A stretch of DNA of 64,000 bases from Trichosphaerium sp. ATCC 40318 (GCA_038496445.1 JALMLS010000411.1:62001-126000); one strand, 5' to 3'. Shown: positions 21,797-34,034, numbered from the stretch's first letter. Notes: generated by a model from the letters alone, not told the origin. Translations and numbers: made by a program.

Positions 21797-24700
21797 ATGT
21801 CATCCTTAGATAAAGCTTCTATATATACTTGCGGGCACTTTGCCGGCAAAAAAGGTTCACCTAATCGTGTTATTCGGTTAGTTAACTAATATTGTTTTGA
21901 CAGTCGCGAAACTCGCTGATCCAGAGTGTATGGCTACCGGCGCGAGGTTTACAGCGGTTACAAGTACGATTGTTATTAAAACATACAGTAAGGGCCGTTA
22001 ACGGACAAAACTAAGGTCACAGATCTCTATACGCATGGGGGTACCCATCAGAAAGAGCTCTAGGGCTTACAGCGAACTGGGTGAAAAAAGAGCCAGCTGT
22101 AGTAGATGGAGTATCAGATGTAGCTCAATTAGACGCTGGAGTGAGTAAAATCATTGCACGCACACGTAAGTTCGATATTGGTGACATTATGTTAACTCCA
22201 CTATGTGAAGGTACTGGTTACGTCTTCGTCTTAGAGCCAAATGAAGCAACCTTGAAAGCAACTCGCATTCAAAACTTTATTGGTACACCAGTGTATGTCA
22301 AAGGCTTTTTTTTGGTATATTTTGTTAAACTTGCCCTAGTATGGTGTCTTGTGGTGCTAGCCACTTTGCAATTGTAACACGTACGTTGGAACACTTTTTT
22401 TTTGGATTTTTGGAAAACTTGACTCTTTTTCTTGTTTTTTGGATTTTAGCGGTATTGTTAAGTTACTCTTTTTCAGAAAATGGATTGGTTTATACATGGG
22501 GTGAGGGTAGATATGGTAGACTTGGTCAAGGTGATGAAGTCTCTAGAAAATCACCAGTACAAGTCAAATCACTTAAATACGTTAAGTCCATATCTTGTGG
22601 CCGAGAGCACACTCTTGCATTGTTGAGTACGACTGTTTTAATAGATTCATATTCTAAATATGTCTGTTAATAGGTAGTGGTGAAGTTCAAAGCTTTGGAT
22701 TTGGTGGTAATGGAGCTCTTGGACACGGAGACAATTGCAACCAGCTTTTGCCAAAGAAAATTGTTGATATGCCTACAGCTGTTCAAATATCTGCTGGTGC
22801 TATTCATAGTTCAGCTGTATCAAAGGATAGTAATCTTTATACTTGGGGATCGTCCTTTCGCGGAGCGGTACGTTGTAGTGACTCAATTTGAGTATAAGTA
22901 AGCATGACTAAAAGTTTGTTTAGTTAGGACAAGGTAAAAAAACAATGATTAAGATTCCAGTCAAAGTTGAAGGTACCTTAATATTTATTTTACTACCTAT
23001 TAACCCTTACATGTTTAAGGTATATCCAACGTATCGCAAGTATCATCTGGATACTATCACATGGCCTTTGTATCGGGTAAGTGATTGTTAAAATTTTACT
23101 TCATTTGCTGATTTTATTTCCAAAGAGTATGGAGAGTTATACACTTGTGGATCTGGTTACAGCGGCAAATTGTGTCATGAAGACGATAATGATTACAATG
23201 TTCCTACGCTTGTAAAATATATGGTGGGTAAACCAGCGTTTCAAGTATCATGTGGATTTCTGCACACATCAGTACTGCGTAAGTGGCGTACCTTTGCTTT
23301 TTTTGTCTCATTTTTTTAATAAGTGAATATGATCGGACTTCTGAAGCGTATTGAGAAACAAGGAAATATCAGAGAGTATCTTGTTTGGTTAATCAGAAAA
23401 GGAGATTCACATATAGATATGGCCAAGGCAGCTTTAACACATGTGTTATCCAGACCTATGAATCACTTGGGTACCATTTTTTTCTAGTAAAAATCTTCTG
23501 TTTTATGTTTAACATTCTTTAAGGTCTTGTTGTGTCAAAGAATCAAAATCTATTACACATATCGTCAATGGCTGGTAATAAAGCGTTTGTGAGTCATCTA
23601 TTGGGTTTAAAGGAGGCTTCGGACTCTTCATTGAACCTCGACAAGCAAGGTACCTTGCAAAACAATTTTGTTTATTTTTATTCATATTTATCTTGTAGAT
23701 GATAAGGGAAATACTGCCTTGCATTTAGCTGTTGAATACGGAAAATTAGATATTGCAAAGATGCTTATTAAGGGTGGTACTGATGTTGAGATAATTAACA
23801 GAAACGGTGAAGACGCTTTTGATCTTGCAAGTAACTTACAAGTCCAACAAAACTTGAAAGGTAAAAAACTTTTTCACAGAAAATTGGTTTTTTTTTTTGA
23901 CACGTGTATAGTTTTGGCTGGAAAAAAAGATGTGTTCATCAGTTATGGTGTATCTAGTAAAGCAACAGCTTTCTGTAGACGTATTAAAGATTCTCTTGAA
24001 AGCAATAATATCTTGTGTTGGCTTGATGAAAAGGAGCTGAGAGCGGGAGCCGAGTACGTCAAATGTTGTAAACTTTTATCAAAGTTCATTGTGTCAATTG
24101 TTTTGGTTTGTTAATATTTGGTTTAGCTGGGTTAATGAGCTTAAGAAAGCAGTTGCAAAATGCCCTGTTATGGTGTTTGTTGTAACTAACAAATCAGTTA
24201 AATCAGAGCACTGTAAGATGGAACTAGAGATTGCTCTCAAGGCGAAGAAACATATATTCCCTATTATTTTAGAAACAGCTGACTTATCATCTCAGCCATT
24301 CTCGGTAAGTTAAAACTAAATTTTGAAGTGATAGAGTGCTTGATATTAACAAAAATCCAACAGAGTCTGCAAGATCGTCAATGGGTTGATTTTCAGAACG
24401 CTTCTTTTGACGTTCAGATAGCCAAGGTTGTCAAGGCTATTAGGACAAAGATACATAACAAGGGTGTCAGTAATTATAGTCTATCTTCCTCAGATACATC
24501 CGTTGTTGAAGAAAAACAAGATGTTTTGAAGAGGAAACCATTCGGGACTAAAAGGAAGTATAATTTTTCTTCATCTTCATCATCGTTTTTCAAGTTCGGT
24601 GATAGCTTCCAAACAAAGAAAGTAGATGAAGCACCTGAAACACGTGCACCAGATCGTACGTTTATTATTGTATTAAAGTTTATTTAATGGTTAACACGTG

Positions 24701-26134
24701 ATCTATAGACATTAAAGTAACTGTTGTTCATCAAATCTCTGAAGGGTTTTTCACAGCTCAGTTTTTAAGTGGTGTTCGTATTGCTACAGCTGAACTTGGC
24801 ATAGAACTTGTAGTATCAGATAGTCAGGTATTATAATTGGCTATATTTATGTAACTCTCTAAAAATGATAAAGGGACAAGTAACAAAGATGATTGGTCAG
24901 CTTGGTGAAGCCATCCAAACAAACTCAACTGCAATTATTATCAATCATGGGTATGCTCCTTTTGTTATTTCCTTCCATGTTTCATGTTTTAAGATGTAAG
25001 ATCTCGACTGATCCTTTGTTTCCTAGGTTTTCTGTAGAGTTGTCACCTGTTATTGAACTTGCTCTTGAGCGTGGTATAAAGGTCATTGCGTTTGATTTTG
25101 GAATACAAAATCCTGATGTTACTGAGATTGAACAAGATGACTTTATGCTATCACTAAAACTTTGTCGTGAATTGGCAAAGGATCACAGTGGTAGTGCTAA
25201 TGTATTCTATTTTAAAAATAAACAAGGATTCGCACCTTTGGAGAAAAGAAACAAGATATGGCAATCAGTAAAATGGAGGTAAGAAATAAACAAGATTCAC
25301 AGAATTAAACAGACGGAAACTTTTTAACGCTTTCTCAGGTTTCCTGGTCTCAACGAAATCGCAATTCCTAATACATTAGCTGATAATCCAGAACATCAAA
25401 TCGCTGATTTCTTACAAAACCATCCTGAAGGAAACGCTGTAAGAGAATGTCAAAACCTAACTTAAAGAAACTTAAACCACACTTAAACTAACCAATCCTT
25501 CAAGGTTTTGTCAATGTTTAACCTATGGACAAAAGGCGCATTCAAAGTACGCTTTATTAGAAATTCTATTATTTCAATATATTAAAAGAGTACAGGCTAT
25601 CACAGCAGCTGGCGTAGAGAGTAAATTCTCACTTTATTCTTGTGATATTGATGATGAAGATATCGAGTTAATGATTAGAAAGGGTAGCCCTTGGAAGGCT
25701 AGTATTGCTGCTAATCCAGCTTCAATCGGAAGATTATCTGTATTCGCTGCTTATGCCATGATAAGCGGTATAGCTATTGGGAAGTACATTCTATTTGAGC
25801 CAACACTTGTAACTCGTCAGTTTCTTGTTGAAAATAAGATTAGTGACTTTTCAAGCCTTGTGGACAAGCTCCCAGGTTTTGGTCAAGATATTCTACTTGT
25901 ACGTAGTTCAAGAATCGACAAATCTTCTTATGTTGAACAGCCATTTTTGAACACGTGTTTTTTTCTTCTCAAGAATTTTTTTCCTCTAAAGTTGGTTTGT
26001 TTTAGGAGCAGTACGATTTCATGCGTACAGTCATGACCAAGAGTGAGAAAAGGAATGAAATGCGATCGAAGAAAGTAGATACAACATCAGCCAAAGCTGG
26101 ACAGGTCGCCAAGAGGCGTAAGTTCAGATACTAA
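21797..26134 (+). CDS. RCC1 propeller - ankyrin - TIR - periplasmic-binding-protein-like fusion
   Basis: About 20 exons join into roughly 1,050-1,100 residues from the ATG at 21797 to TAA 26132-26134. In order: an RCC1 beta-propeller (approximately residues 1-350; LVYTWGEGRYGRLGQGD, ISCGREHTLALL, VSCGFLHTSVL); an ankyrin-like part (to ~495; GNTALHLAVEYGKLDIAKM); a TIR domain (~495-640; DVFISYGVSSKATAF, CWLDEKELRAGADW, HCKMELEIALKAKK) whose CxxEL glutamate matches the catalytic Glu of TIR NADases; a Ser-rich basic linker; and a type-1 periplasmic-binding-protein-like domain (FFTAQFLSGVRIATAELGI, AIIINHG, ALERGIKVIAFD, with a second lobe RKGSPWKASIAANPASIGR). There is no signal peptide or membrane segment, so the sugar-sensor-like domain is probably cytosolic. 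Likely a ligand-gated TIR effector or scaffold; function is inferred. Confidence 0.85.
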
Positions 26135-26204
26135 GCAAGATACGATTGTAATTCTGTGCAAAAATAGAAATGAGCGAAAATACAGTTTGTAGTTTTAGTT
26201 TCGT

Positions 26205-27295
26205 TACAAGATTGTACAAGTTCTTTGAGGTTCTTGTTCTATTTTTAAAGGAGAAGTTACTTCTTCCTCTTGTTCTTCGTCTTGATCTGGGTATTGCCAC
26301 TCAGACTCTCTGCCTGATCAAAACAATTAGTTTTTTTTTTGGGATTATTTTAACAACAAAAGAAGTTTAAGGTTCTTTTAGTTTTGCCCGTTTCGGCTTG
26401 TTTCTCGATAGTATAAGATTTCTTGTAAAAAAAAATAGAACCCTATAAATGAACAGATACATACCAAGAATATTGGGCGCATCTCTAAACGTGAAATTGA
26501 ATCGCAGTTGTTTGCATTCTTCTGGTAAAAAAGAAGGGGCTGTATCACTATATACTTCATGTACGCAGTGTTTAAGCATTCTATTTGGACCTCCCCATAC
26601 TATGATGTCCCCAGAGTCTAATCTTATATCACATTCTTTATCATCAAGAACATATCCAAACCTACAAGAATTCCCAACACTACACTGTATCAGTATGATT
26701 TTAACCATGCTCAAAGCAAGCGCTAAGAACTAAGGTAGTGATGTATCGCTATGGGGAGCCACATAGCGATTATTAACGACGAAGTTTATGCTCACCTTAT
26801 CGAAATAATTGGATGATCATTGTCACCATCATTTGGGTCATCGTCACTATGCCATGACATGCCTACATCTCATCGTTATCTCATTGCTGCTTTGCAATTA
26901 TACATACCTTGTGCATCTGCGTAATGGAGCAATAGGAGATGGGTTGGATTCATATTTGGCAAACTGTCATCAACCGCTTGACATTTGTCAATTATTTGAC
27001 CACACAAAGTTGTAATGGTTTCTGGGCGTTCAAAGTTTCTTACTGCATCGTATATACGGCCTCTAGACCAGCTTGCGTTAAGTACACGTTTTCCTTTCCA
27101 CGTTGTTGTCCAAAATCCGTTTTTAGTTCGTGCACCTGCCTTAGAGGCGTTAGTAGGGATTATCATGGTTGTAGAGGGCACTTTAGCGGCGTATGTTGCT
27201 AGCCATGCTTGAGCGTCTTCTGAGAGTGTATTTTTTAGTAATACTACCCCAGGTGCTATTGATAATGCGCCAGTGTCGTCTAGAGTGAACTCCAT
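26205..27295 (-). CDS. AlkB-type Fe(II)/2OG dioxygenase with C-terminal CaaX box
   Basis: Four exons join from the ATG at 27295: 26908-27295, 26796-26862, 26465-26679 and 26205-26313. The AlkB core is complete: NGFWTTTWKGKRVL, THLLLLHYADAQGMSWHSD with the HxD ligands, PIISISVGNSCRFGY, DIIVWGG, HCVHEV with the distal His, and the RFNFTFR motif that holds 2OG and defines AlkB proteins. The arrangement is closest to repair-type AlkB (ALKBH2/3-like) enzymes that demethylate nucleic acids, but the substrate is not decidable. The last exon adds an acidic tail (DQDEEQEEE) and ends RTCTIL, a CaaX box predicted to be geranylgeranylated, which is unusual for AlkB. Confidence 0.88.
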
Positions 27296-27518
27296 TTGTT
27301 TTGTTGCCTTGTAATACAATTTTAGTTGAAAACTAGTTTTTCAAATAAAACAAACAGAAGATTCTGATCGTTTCTTCATTTTTGCACGTGATTCATTTTA
27401 ATAAAACTTCGCTACCACACTTCGCAGCACTTTTGTAGATTCTTTCAGTTACTGCACGTAAACAATCGTCACAGTAGCTCCTGATAACAGGCTACGTACT
27501 ATCAATCTTATAGCTAGC

Positions 27519-28747
27519 ATGGACGCGGATCCTATTATGTATTTGTTTTTTATGTCTAAAACACTCTAATGGCACAACTAGCAGCGTTTTAGACAAACCA
27601 CCAGAGACCTCTGTTCCTTGAGCCTTCTTTGTTCTTGATTTTATTATGTTCTACCACTATTTTAGGTTCAGGACAGTTTGGTGCAGTGCATTTGTGCACA
27701 TATAAGACTAAATTTGTTGCTGTAAAGTTAAACCATAGTCTCGCTGGAGACAAACTCGCAGAATTTTTAGCAGAAGTTGAAATCACTGCTCGTATTCCTA
27801 AACACACTAATATTGTTTCTGTTATCGGTACGAATACAAATTATCTAGCTAAATTAGCTAGTGTTTGCTTGAAACGTAGATTCTTACTTTTGAAATAGGG
27901 TTTTCATTGTATCAATCAAAACCACTTCTTGTACTTGAGTTCTACTCTGGAGGAACACTTTCAGGCTATTATAAGAGCTTGACAAAAGACTTTCCAGAGT
28001 TAGAATTAGTGAGACTTATATCTGGTATCGTTGATGGGTACAACAAACTTCGGTCTAGATTAGTTGGGTGTTTACTTTTTCACTTAGTATGGCATTCTTG
28101 CATGTACACAACATTGTACATAGGGATCTAGCATGCAGGTACAGAATTTTTATGTTAGAAACCAGCTAAGCCAGCGAACTTTCGTGTTGGCTCTTTTGCC
28201 CTTTTTCCCTTCAGTGAACTACTTTTGATTGTTTTCTGACTCCTCGTTTTAGGAACATCCTACTGGATGATAACAAAGTACCTAAGATATCTGATTTCGG
28301 CATGTCTAGAGATGGTACAGTTAGTGATGCTGCTCAAACATCGTTTGGACCTATTCCTTGGATGTCTCATGAAAATATGCTCGCATGACTTATAGTTCCA
28401 AGAGTGACGTATGTCAAAAGTCAATTGGATTTTTGTGAGTTGCTAAATTCTGCTTTGTAGGTTTGGAGTTTTGGAATACTTGTATGGGAGCTGTTACATC
28501 GTCAAATACCACATAAGAATCAACAGTTGCTTACTATTGCAGCTGAGATTAGAGATAAAGGATTGACTCCTGAAATAAGGGAGTCTTGTGATCCGAAATG
28601 GAAAGATCTTATGATTAATTGTTGGTATGTTTGCAAAGGACTTTTTATCTGTTATGGCAGCTTTAATTTAACATTACTATTCGTAGGGAGTTTAAGCCTG
28701 AAGACAGACCTGACTTTTCAGAGATTGTTGAGATGATCTGTGATTGA
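27519..28747 (+). CDS. Tyrosine-kinase-like protein kinase with a one-base frame break
   Basis: Kinase motifs occur in order: GSGQFGAVHLCTYKTKFVAVK (G-loop and catalytic Lys), ITARIPKHTNIVSVIG, LLVLEFYSGGTLSGYY, NIVHRDLACRNILLDD (tyrosine-kinase-style HRDLxxRN), KISDFGMSRDG (DFG), PIPWMSHEN, SDVWSFGILVWELLHRQ and EDRPDFSEIVEMICD before TGA 28745-28747. Such TK/TKL-like kinases phosphorylate Tyr or Ser/Thr. After SHENMLA at about 28379-28384 the frame hits TGA; one extra base would restore MTYSSKSDVWS. So either an assembly deletion or a recent inactivation. The start ATG 27519 (MDADPII) and the first splice are tentative; no ligand-binding or membrane region is seen. Confidence 0.7.
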
Positions 28748-29427
28748 ACTTTGATGGTTGAATGCTAACAAACACAACGAGAAAAGGAAATGTAATCTAA
28801 TTTATTATCAAAATAATGAAAAAAAATAAAAAGTATCAAATATAACCTTCTAGATAATCAATTTGTAAAAACCCTAAATGTCCGAGATATCGATCACAAG
28901 GCTATATTAGTGGCATGGTTAACTTAAAAAAAAGAACGTACAATTAGGATTCGCTTGTGAAGTTCACGTAACCTGTACCACTGTAAAGTGGTAAAATGCT
29001 CGACTTGCGCACAGTTCTCCGGCAATCGTGCATGAGATGAATTTCCATTTAGTAAAAACCTTAGAAGCGATAACGGCCGCACCACATACTAATGTAATAC
29101 ATTAACACGTGCTACCTAGCAGGTGTCAAAGGTAAAGCGCTCCTGCTACCTTATTGAAATAGTGTTTAATATCAACAATATCAAAGAAGGTGGCGAACTT
29201 CTACTGTGGTTATATATGATTAATTTTTAATTTAGTGAACAATGGAGGTGTTGAGTGAGGAGCTGTATGATGCATTAAAGAGAGCTCTCAAGCGTAATCA
29301 GCTGGCTGAAGACTAAGAACATATGGGTATTAACACAGTTAAATGAAGAGAACAGTGAAATGCCACCACCTAAAAGACAGAGGATTTAGAAGACATCTGT
29401 AGTAATGTGTAAGAACAAACGATTTTA
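28748..29427. other. Mostly empty; one possible very small gene
   Basis: An ATG at 29242 reads MEVLSEELYDALKRALK and may splice to a last exon ending PPPKRQRI at TAG 29387-29389, giving about 31 residues with a basic tail. Evidence is weak. Nothing else was recognised. Confidence 0.25.
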
Positions 29428-30420
29428 TTAATAGCCCGAAATGCTGTTGTGGTATAATGGAAAGCTCACTGCACCCTCAATTGGCCAGTGTGATCGTTGA
29501 TTTACTAGCAAAAGAAATAAATAACAGCCACACCTATGTGAGAACTTAGCAGGTAAGGAAGAAAAAAGAGCTGCAAAAAAGCACTCATGTTTCTTCTCGT
29601 ACGGAGATATGAACAGTTGATAATTCACATCAAGAAATTCTTTTTCCTCCGTAGTGAAAAAGATGTCTCTTACTGTTTTCCCTTGATGTATAACTTCAGC
29701 CGTCACTGTATTGACCGCCTCTGTTGGACATCGACGATTTCTAACAAGTCTATAGTAGCATCTCTTAGTAGTTGTGTTTACTTCTACACAATAGCATTCC
29801 TTAGAAACACGTATCATCTTCTCAAAACCTCTTCTTATTTTATACTCAGAATAATCTTCATTCGGTTTTGCTTTCATCTTTTCCACACAATCAGGAGCTA
29901 TTTTTCCATCTAGTACTTTTATTACAATGTTCTTAAGAGAACAACGATTACGCACCTGTGAGATAGAATTTGTTAATGTCAAAAGGAGCTGTTTCAACGT
30001 AAAAGTGGGCACGAGATTGCTACAAAAAGGTCAGTAAGTAAAAAGACTGCCACTTACGAACGTAAATAAAAACGGACTTGTCGTCTTCACAATAATACAC
30101 ATTAGTATTTGCAGGTACTTCCTGTTGACACTAAGCTTGTAAGGAAAAGAAGTGAAACGGATTTCAGTGAAGTACTCTGTGAAGTCGTTTAAAAGCTTGA
30201 AAATAGCTCTCCGACTGTTGTTTTATTACGTGGCCCCATCTTGAGTTCATCAAAGCTAGTAGTTTTTAACCGTAGTCGTACAATTTTTTCACAACACGTG
30301 ACGTGCGATTAGTACCTTTCCATAAAGAATCATGCGCTATCGCTTTGTTTAAAGCACTGCAGGTAGTTGATAATGTTACAGTTTCTTTAAAACACCCAAA
30401 ATTGCCTGAAAAAAAAACCA
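29428..30420 (-). pseudogene. F-box-like gene or relic
   Basis: A minus-strand segment at about 30320-30410 reads ETVTLSTTCSALNKAIAHD followed by SLWK, the typical second half of an F-box. Further open segments follow, the longest at 29428-30012 (SLKNIVIKVLDGKIAPDC, ECYCVEVNTTTKRCYYRL). I could not join them into one frame, no ATG start is visible, and stops fall between blocks. It may be a diverged F-box protein with missed exons or a decayed copy. Related F-box sequence occurs at 34450-34770 and 37081-38195. Confidence 0.35.
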
Positions 30421-30765
30421 TGTAAGTGAAAATAGCATACAAAGATGTTTTATGCTAACATATCACGTGTATAAGTTCGCAAGGAAGCCAAACCAGCGTA
30501 GTTTGGTTAGGCACTATATGTGGTGACAGCTTTTGTGCTTTGCTCATTGGATCTTTTATTTCGTTTACAATATTTTGGTTAAGTAATGATCACTGAATTT
30601 AAAACCAATTTCTAATTCATACATCCATCTGTTAACGATTGTTGAACACTTTTTCATTAAACAGGTTCACAAGACTGTTACTCAAATCTACGCCTTGTTA
30701 GTATACCTGTGGTTTACCTTGTGCCAAGGGTTGTAAGTTTGATGTACGCCATTTGACAGGCAGAG

Positions 30766-31554
30766 CTAAAACTCATCCCACGAATTCATTGAGAAATTGC
30801 CATGGCATTTTCCCTGAGTTTTTAGGCCTTTCCCACTAAACTTATGGATCTGAGCCCAACGCTTACTCTCAAGAAATTTTAAGGGTAACTCCATAGCTAT
30901 ACACCCAGCGTGTTTATTTGCGATAATTGTTGTCAACTTACAATTCACCCATTCAAGAGAATGTTTCAAACTATCTTTCGTATGCTATTCCAAATTAGCA
31001 TCAGAACTTTTGCCATAAAATGGTAAATGATCTTTCACATATGCAAGTACATCTGATACGTAGGTTCCAATTCTAGTTTATAATCAACAGTAAGTAGCTT
31101 TTGTCTCAACTTTGTGCTTGAATGGTCTCCAATACGGTCATCTTTGAGCCAATAAAAGTTCTACAAACCAACAATAATGGCGAACTAAAAAGTTATTTTA
31201 AATCCAGGCCTTAATAAGCCACAAATGCCATACTGTTTACTAGAATGAAAGAACCATCTGCATTGCAGAAACAAATCTAAGCCACAGATAAGAACTTGGA
31301 AAATGTTTAAACTTAATAAACATAGAAAAAGTTGAAATCCTCTGTCAGGGAATTTCGTCAACATATGCTGCAATGGCCTTTGTAACTGCACCAAAGTCTA
31401 CAAATACTGATTGATCTACTTCCCAACTAGATAGAGCAACACAGTCGCTGTCCGAGCAAGCTATTTCAACCATCCTTCCTTGCAAATATCCCAATTCATA
31501 CAACAAAAGCACGCTTTCATGCTTGCCAATCACAGGCTTGCCTCTATCGTTCAT
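30766..31554 (-). pseudogene. Fragments of an unrecognised coding sequence
   Basis: Two minus-strand blocks look coding but are broken by stops: KPVIGKHESVLLLYELGYL (31345-31554, starting at an ATG) and SDVLAYVKDHLPFYGKSSD followed after a stop by SLEWVNCKLTTIIANKHAG (30766-31110). No family is recognised. Composition is like that of the genes around it. It may be a decayed gene or mobile-element relic. Confidence 0.3.
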
Positions 31555-31671
31555 GATGTTATAGGATATGAAAGTGTTAAATTATGGAAACTTTCCCAAG
31601 CTGTCAATATCAAAGTATTGTGGTGTTATGAGACACTCAAAGATAAGAGTAATTCACTATTTCAGTAGAAA

Positions 31672-32312
31672 AGATACATCATTTTATGATGCTATTGCAA
31701 GGCAATTAGTTGGTGTACATAGTATAGACATTGCTAATGCTGTTATATCTGTTAAAGGGATTAAAAGACTTGCTGGAGTTCATACAATATGTCTTAGAAG
31801 CGCCACTGTAACAGATGAAGGTGTTGAGGCTTTAGCTGGAGTTCATAGATCTAAGTTATTGTAAAACAATAACAGACAAAAGCATCAGAGCATTGAGCGG
31901 CGTTCATACCATTAACCTTAATAATACCAATGTAACAGATGAAGGCATTAAAGCACTTGCTGGTGTTCATAAAATCTATCTGATTAACACTTCAGTAACA
32001 GATGAGGGTGTAAAAGCGCTTGCTGGCATTCACACCATTATCCTTGATGATACTGACATTACAGATGAAGGCATTAAGGCTCTTAAGGGCGTCCATAGTA
32101 TTTTCCTTGAGTCTACTCGTGTAACAGATGAAGGCATAAAGGTCCTTGCTGGCGTTCATACTATTAACCTCCGTTACACTTCTATTACAGACGAGGGCAT
32201 AAAATCTCTTGTGGGTGTTAGTAAGATTTATCTTGAAGGTTCTATGGTAACTAGCCAAGGCTTTAAAATACTAGAGGGCAGTTTTAGTGATCTGACATTG
32301 TATCAATCTTGA
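31672..32312 (+). pseudogene. Truncated, frameshifted copy of the LRR gene
   Basis: Eight to nine LRRs match the consensus of the intact gene at 8884-10254 (TDEGIKALAGVHTINL, TDEGVKALAGIHTIIL), ending ILEGSFSDLTLYQS at TGA 32310-32312. The F-box and linker are missing at the 5' end and no ATG is found. The frame breaks at about 31851: after GVH the reading needs about five bases that are absent (CATAGAT where a CATACNATAGAT-like segment is expected). It is therefore probably a decayed paralogue. The opposite orientation to the intact gene suggests a dispersed duplication. Confidence 0.7.
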
Positions 32313-32492
32313 CAATAAAACTGATGCTAATGGGTTGCACCCCATGCACGCAGGTTTTTAATAAGTTTGTTATTGAACACCTGACTTTTGTGTTTGTCTC
32401 TGGTGGTTCACGACATATGTTCTTTAAGTTTGAGTAAAAACTGTTGCATGTTTAAGGTTGACTTAAATAGAACTAAGAAATCTCGTATCAAG

Positions 32493-33976
32493 ATGAAGTC
32501 CGCACGTGATAAAAAAACAAGCAGTAATGTAAAGGGCTGGTGGATTGTTATTTTCACTATTATAGCCACTGTCGTTATTCTATACTCTTTTCCACTTAAT
32601 AGCTCTGATCCGACAGTTATATCGAACAAAGCCGCAAGCAATAGACCCCATACGCGTAATTTAACGTCTTTTAGACAATTAAATCGAATACATACGTAGA
32701 AGAAGATAATAATGAGGTTGTCACATCGCCACTGTGGTACAAAGGGACAGAAGTGGTTGTGGTAAGTTTTTCTTTCTCTGTACTTTGTTTAAATTGTAGC
32801 AACGTGTCAAATCATTGTTTAGGCTAAAACTAACCCACCGATACTATATGCTATACCTAGTAGCCAGTCACAGTGTATCAACTCAATTGGTAGAGCTGTA
32901 AAGTAAGACGATGAATGAGAAATTTGATTGATATTAATTTTTTTTAGGAAAACTGGTATTTTTGCACCTTTTGAGGCTTTGATTATGTACCATGTATTAG
33001 TGCGTACACTAATTACTTTATTATTAAGCCTACTTAACAGATTTAGAAAGATAAATGTAAAAATGACCCGAATACAATCGTGTATGATGTTGGATCTAAT
33101 ATTGGATTTTTTTCTATTTTAGCAGGTTTGATTCGATTTTTTTTGAAACAGTTGTTTTGATTGTTTTCTTACACTTGCCAAGCTAAACTAGGTTGCAAAG
33201 TTTACGCTTTTGATCCATCTGATTGGCATATACAACATGTGAAATTAAGCCGAGCTTTGAATAAAATACCTGCTGGCCAGCTTCAAGTTTTTAAGCGCGC
33301 TATTGGTGACAAGGAGAGATCTGTTAATTTTAACTTTGAGTGCAAACACACAGGTAGGCATATAAAGTACCACAATATTGTATCTCACTGTGATGATTAT
33401 AGGTTCGTCAAAATTAACTGATGAAAAATCAGAAACTTCAGAGTCAGTACAACAGATAACACTAGACGGGTACAAAAGATTTAATATTTACAAAAAAGGC
33501 TTAAATCCAAGAATAGATTCCGAAAAGACTATGGTCTACCCTATTATTTAAAAGTAGATGTTGAGGGTGTTGAGCACCTTGTTTTCGAGGGTTCTCAGAG
33601 ATTGATGGATGAAGGAATTGACACCATAGTATGTGAGGTAAAGGACTTTGGAAAAAAAAAAAGTTTAGTTTATTAACATTCTCACTGTGTTTAGTTTAAG
33701 TTTGGCATTGCACATGATAAAAAGTTTAAGGTTATTAAAGACTTTTTGGACAAGGGTTATAAAGTTTTCACTTATGCTGAGGCGTACGTAAAATGAAACA
33801 TAAAAAAAAAATATGTTTCAACTCGTTCTTATTTTTTTCGTAGTTATGACAAACCTCTTGAGTCTTGGGACTTGTCAAGTGTAAAAAGGCGAGTAGTAGA
33901 TGATGTTAGTAAAACTCAAATGTGGGAGGATATTGTAATTACAAAAAACCCGATTATAATTAATGCATGGAGTTGA
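32493..33976 (+). CDS. Membrane-anchored FkbM-family methyltransferase
   Basis: The ATG at 32493 starts a short basic tail and a single membrane segment (GWWIVIFTIIATVVILYSF), a type II signal anchor as in Golgi or ER enzymes. An alternative ATG lies 45 bp upstream in frame. Exons then give the FkbM methyltransferase fold: TIVYDVGSNIGFFSIL (the SAM motif), GCKVYAFDPSDWHIQHVKL, PAGQLQVFKRAIGDKERSV, YYLKVDVEGVEHLVFEGS, TIVCEFKFGIAHDKKF, ending at TGA 33974-33976. FkbM enzymes O-methylate sugars and related hydroxyls. The lumenal location suggests glycan methylation. Introns are 44-62 nt with one long T-rich 33-kb-side intron whose ends were set by frame. Confidence 0.82.
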
Positions 33977-34034
33977 GAGCATTTTGAAAATAAAACAATT
34001 TTTGTGCAGTTTGTGTGCTTATGATTAAGACAAG

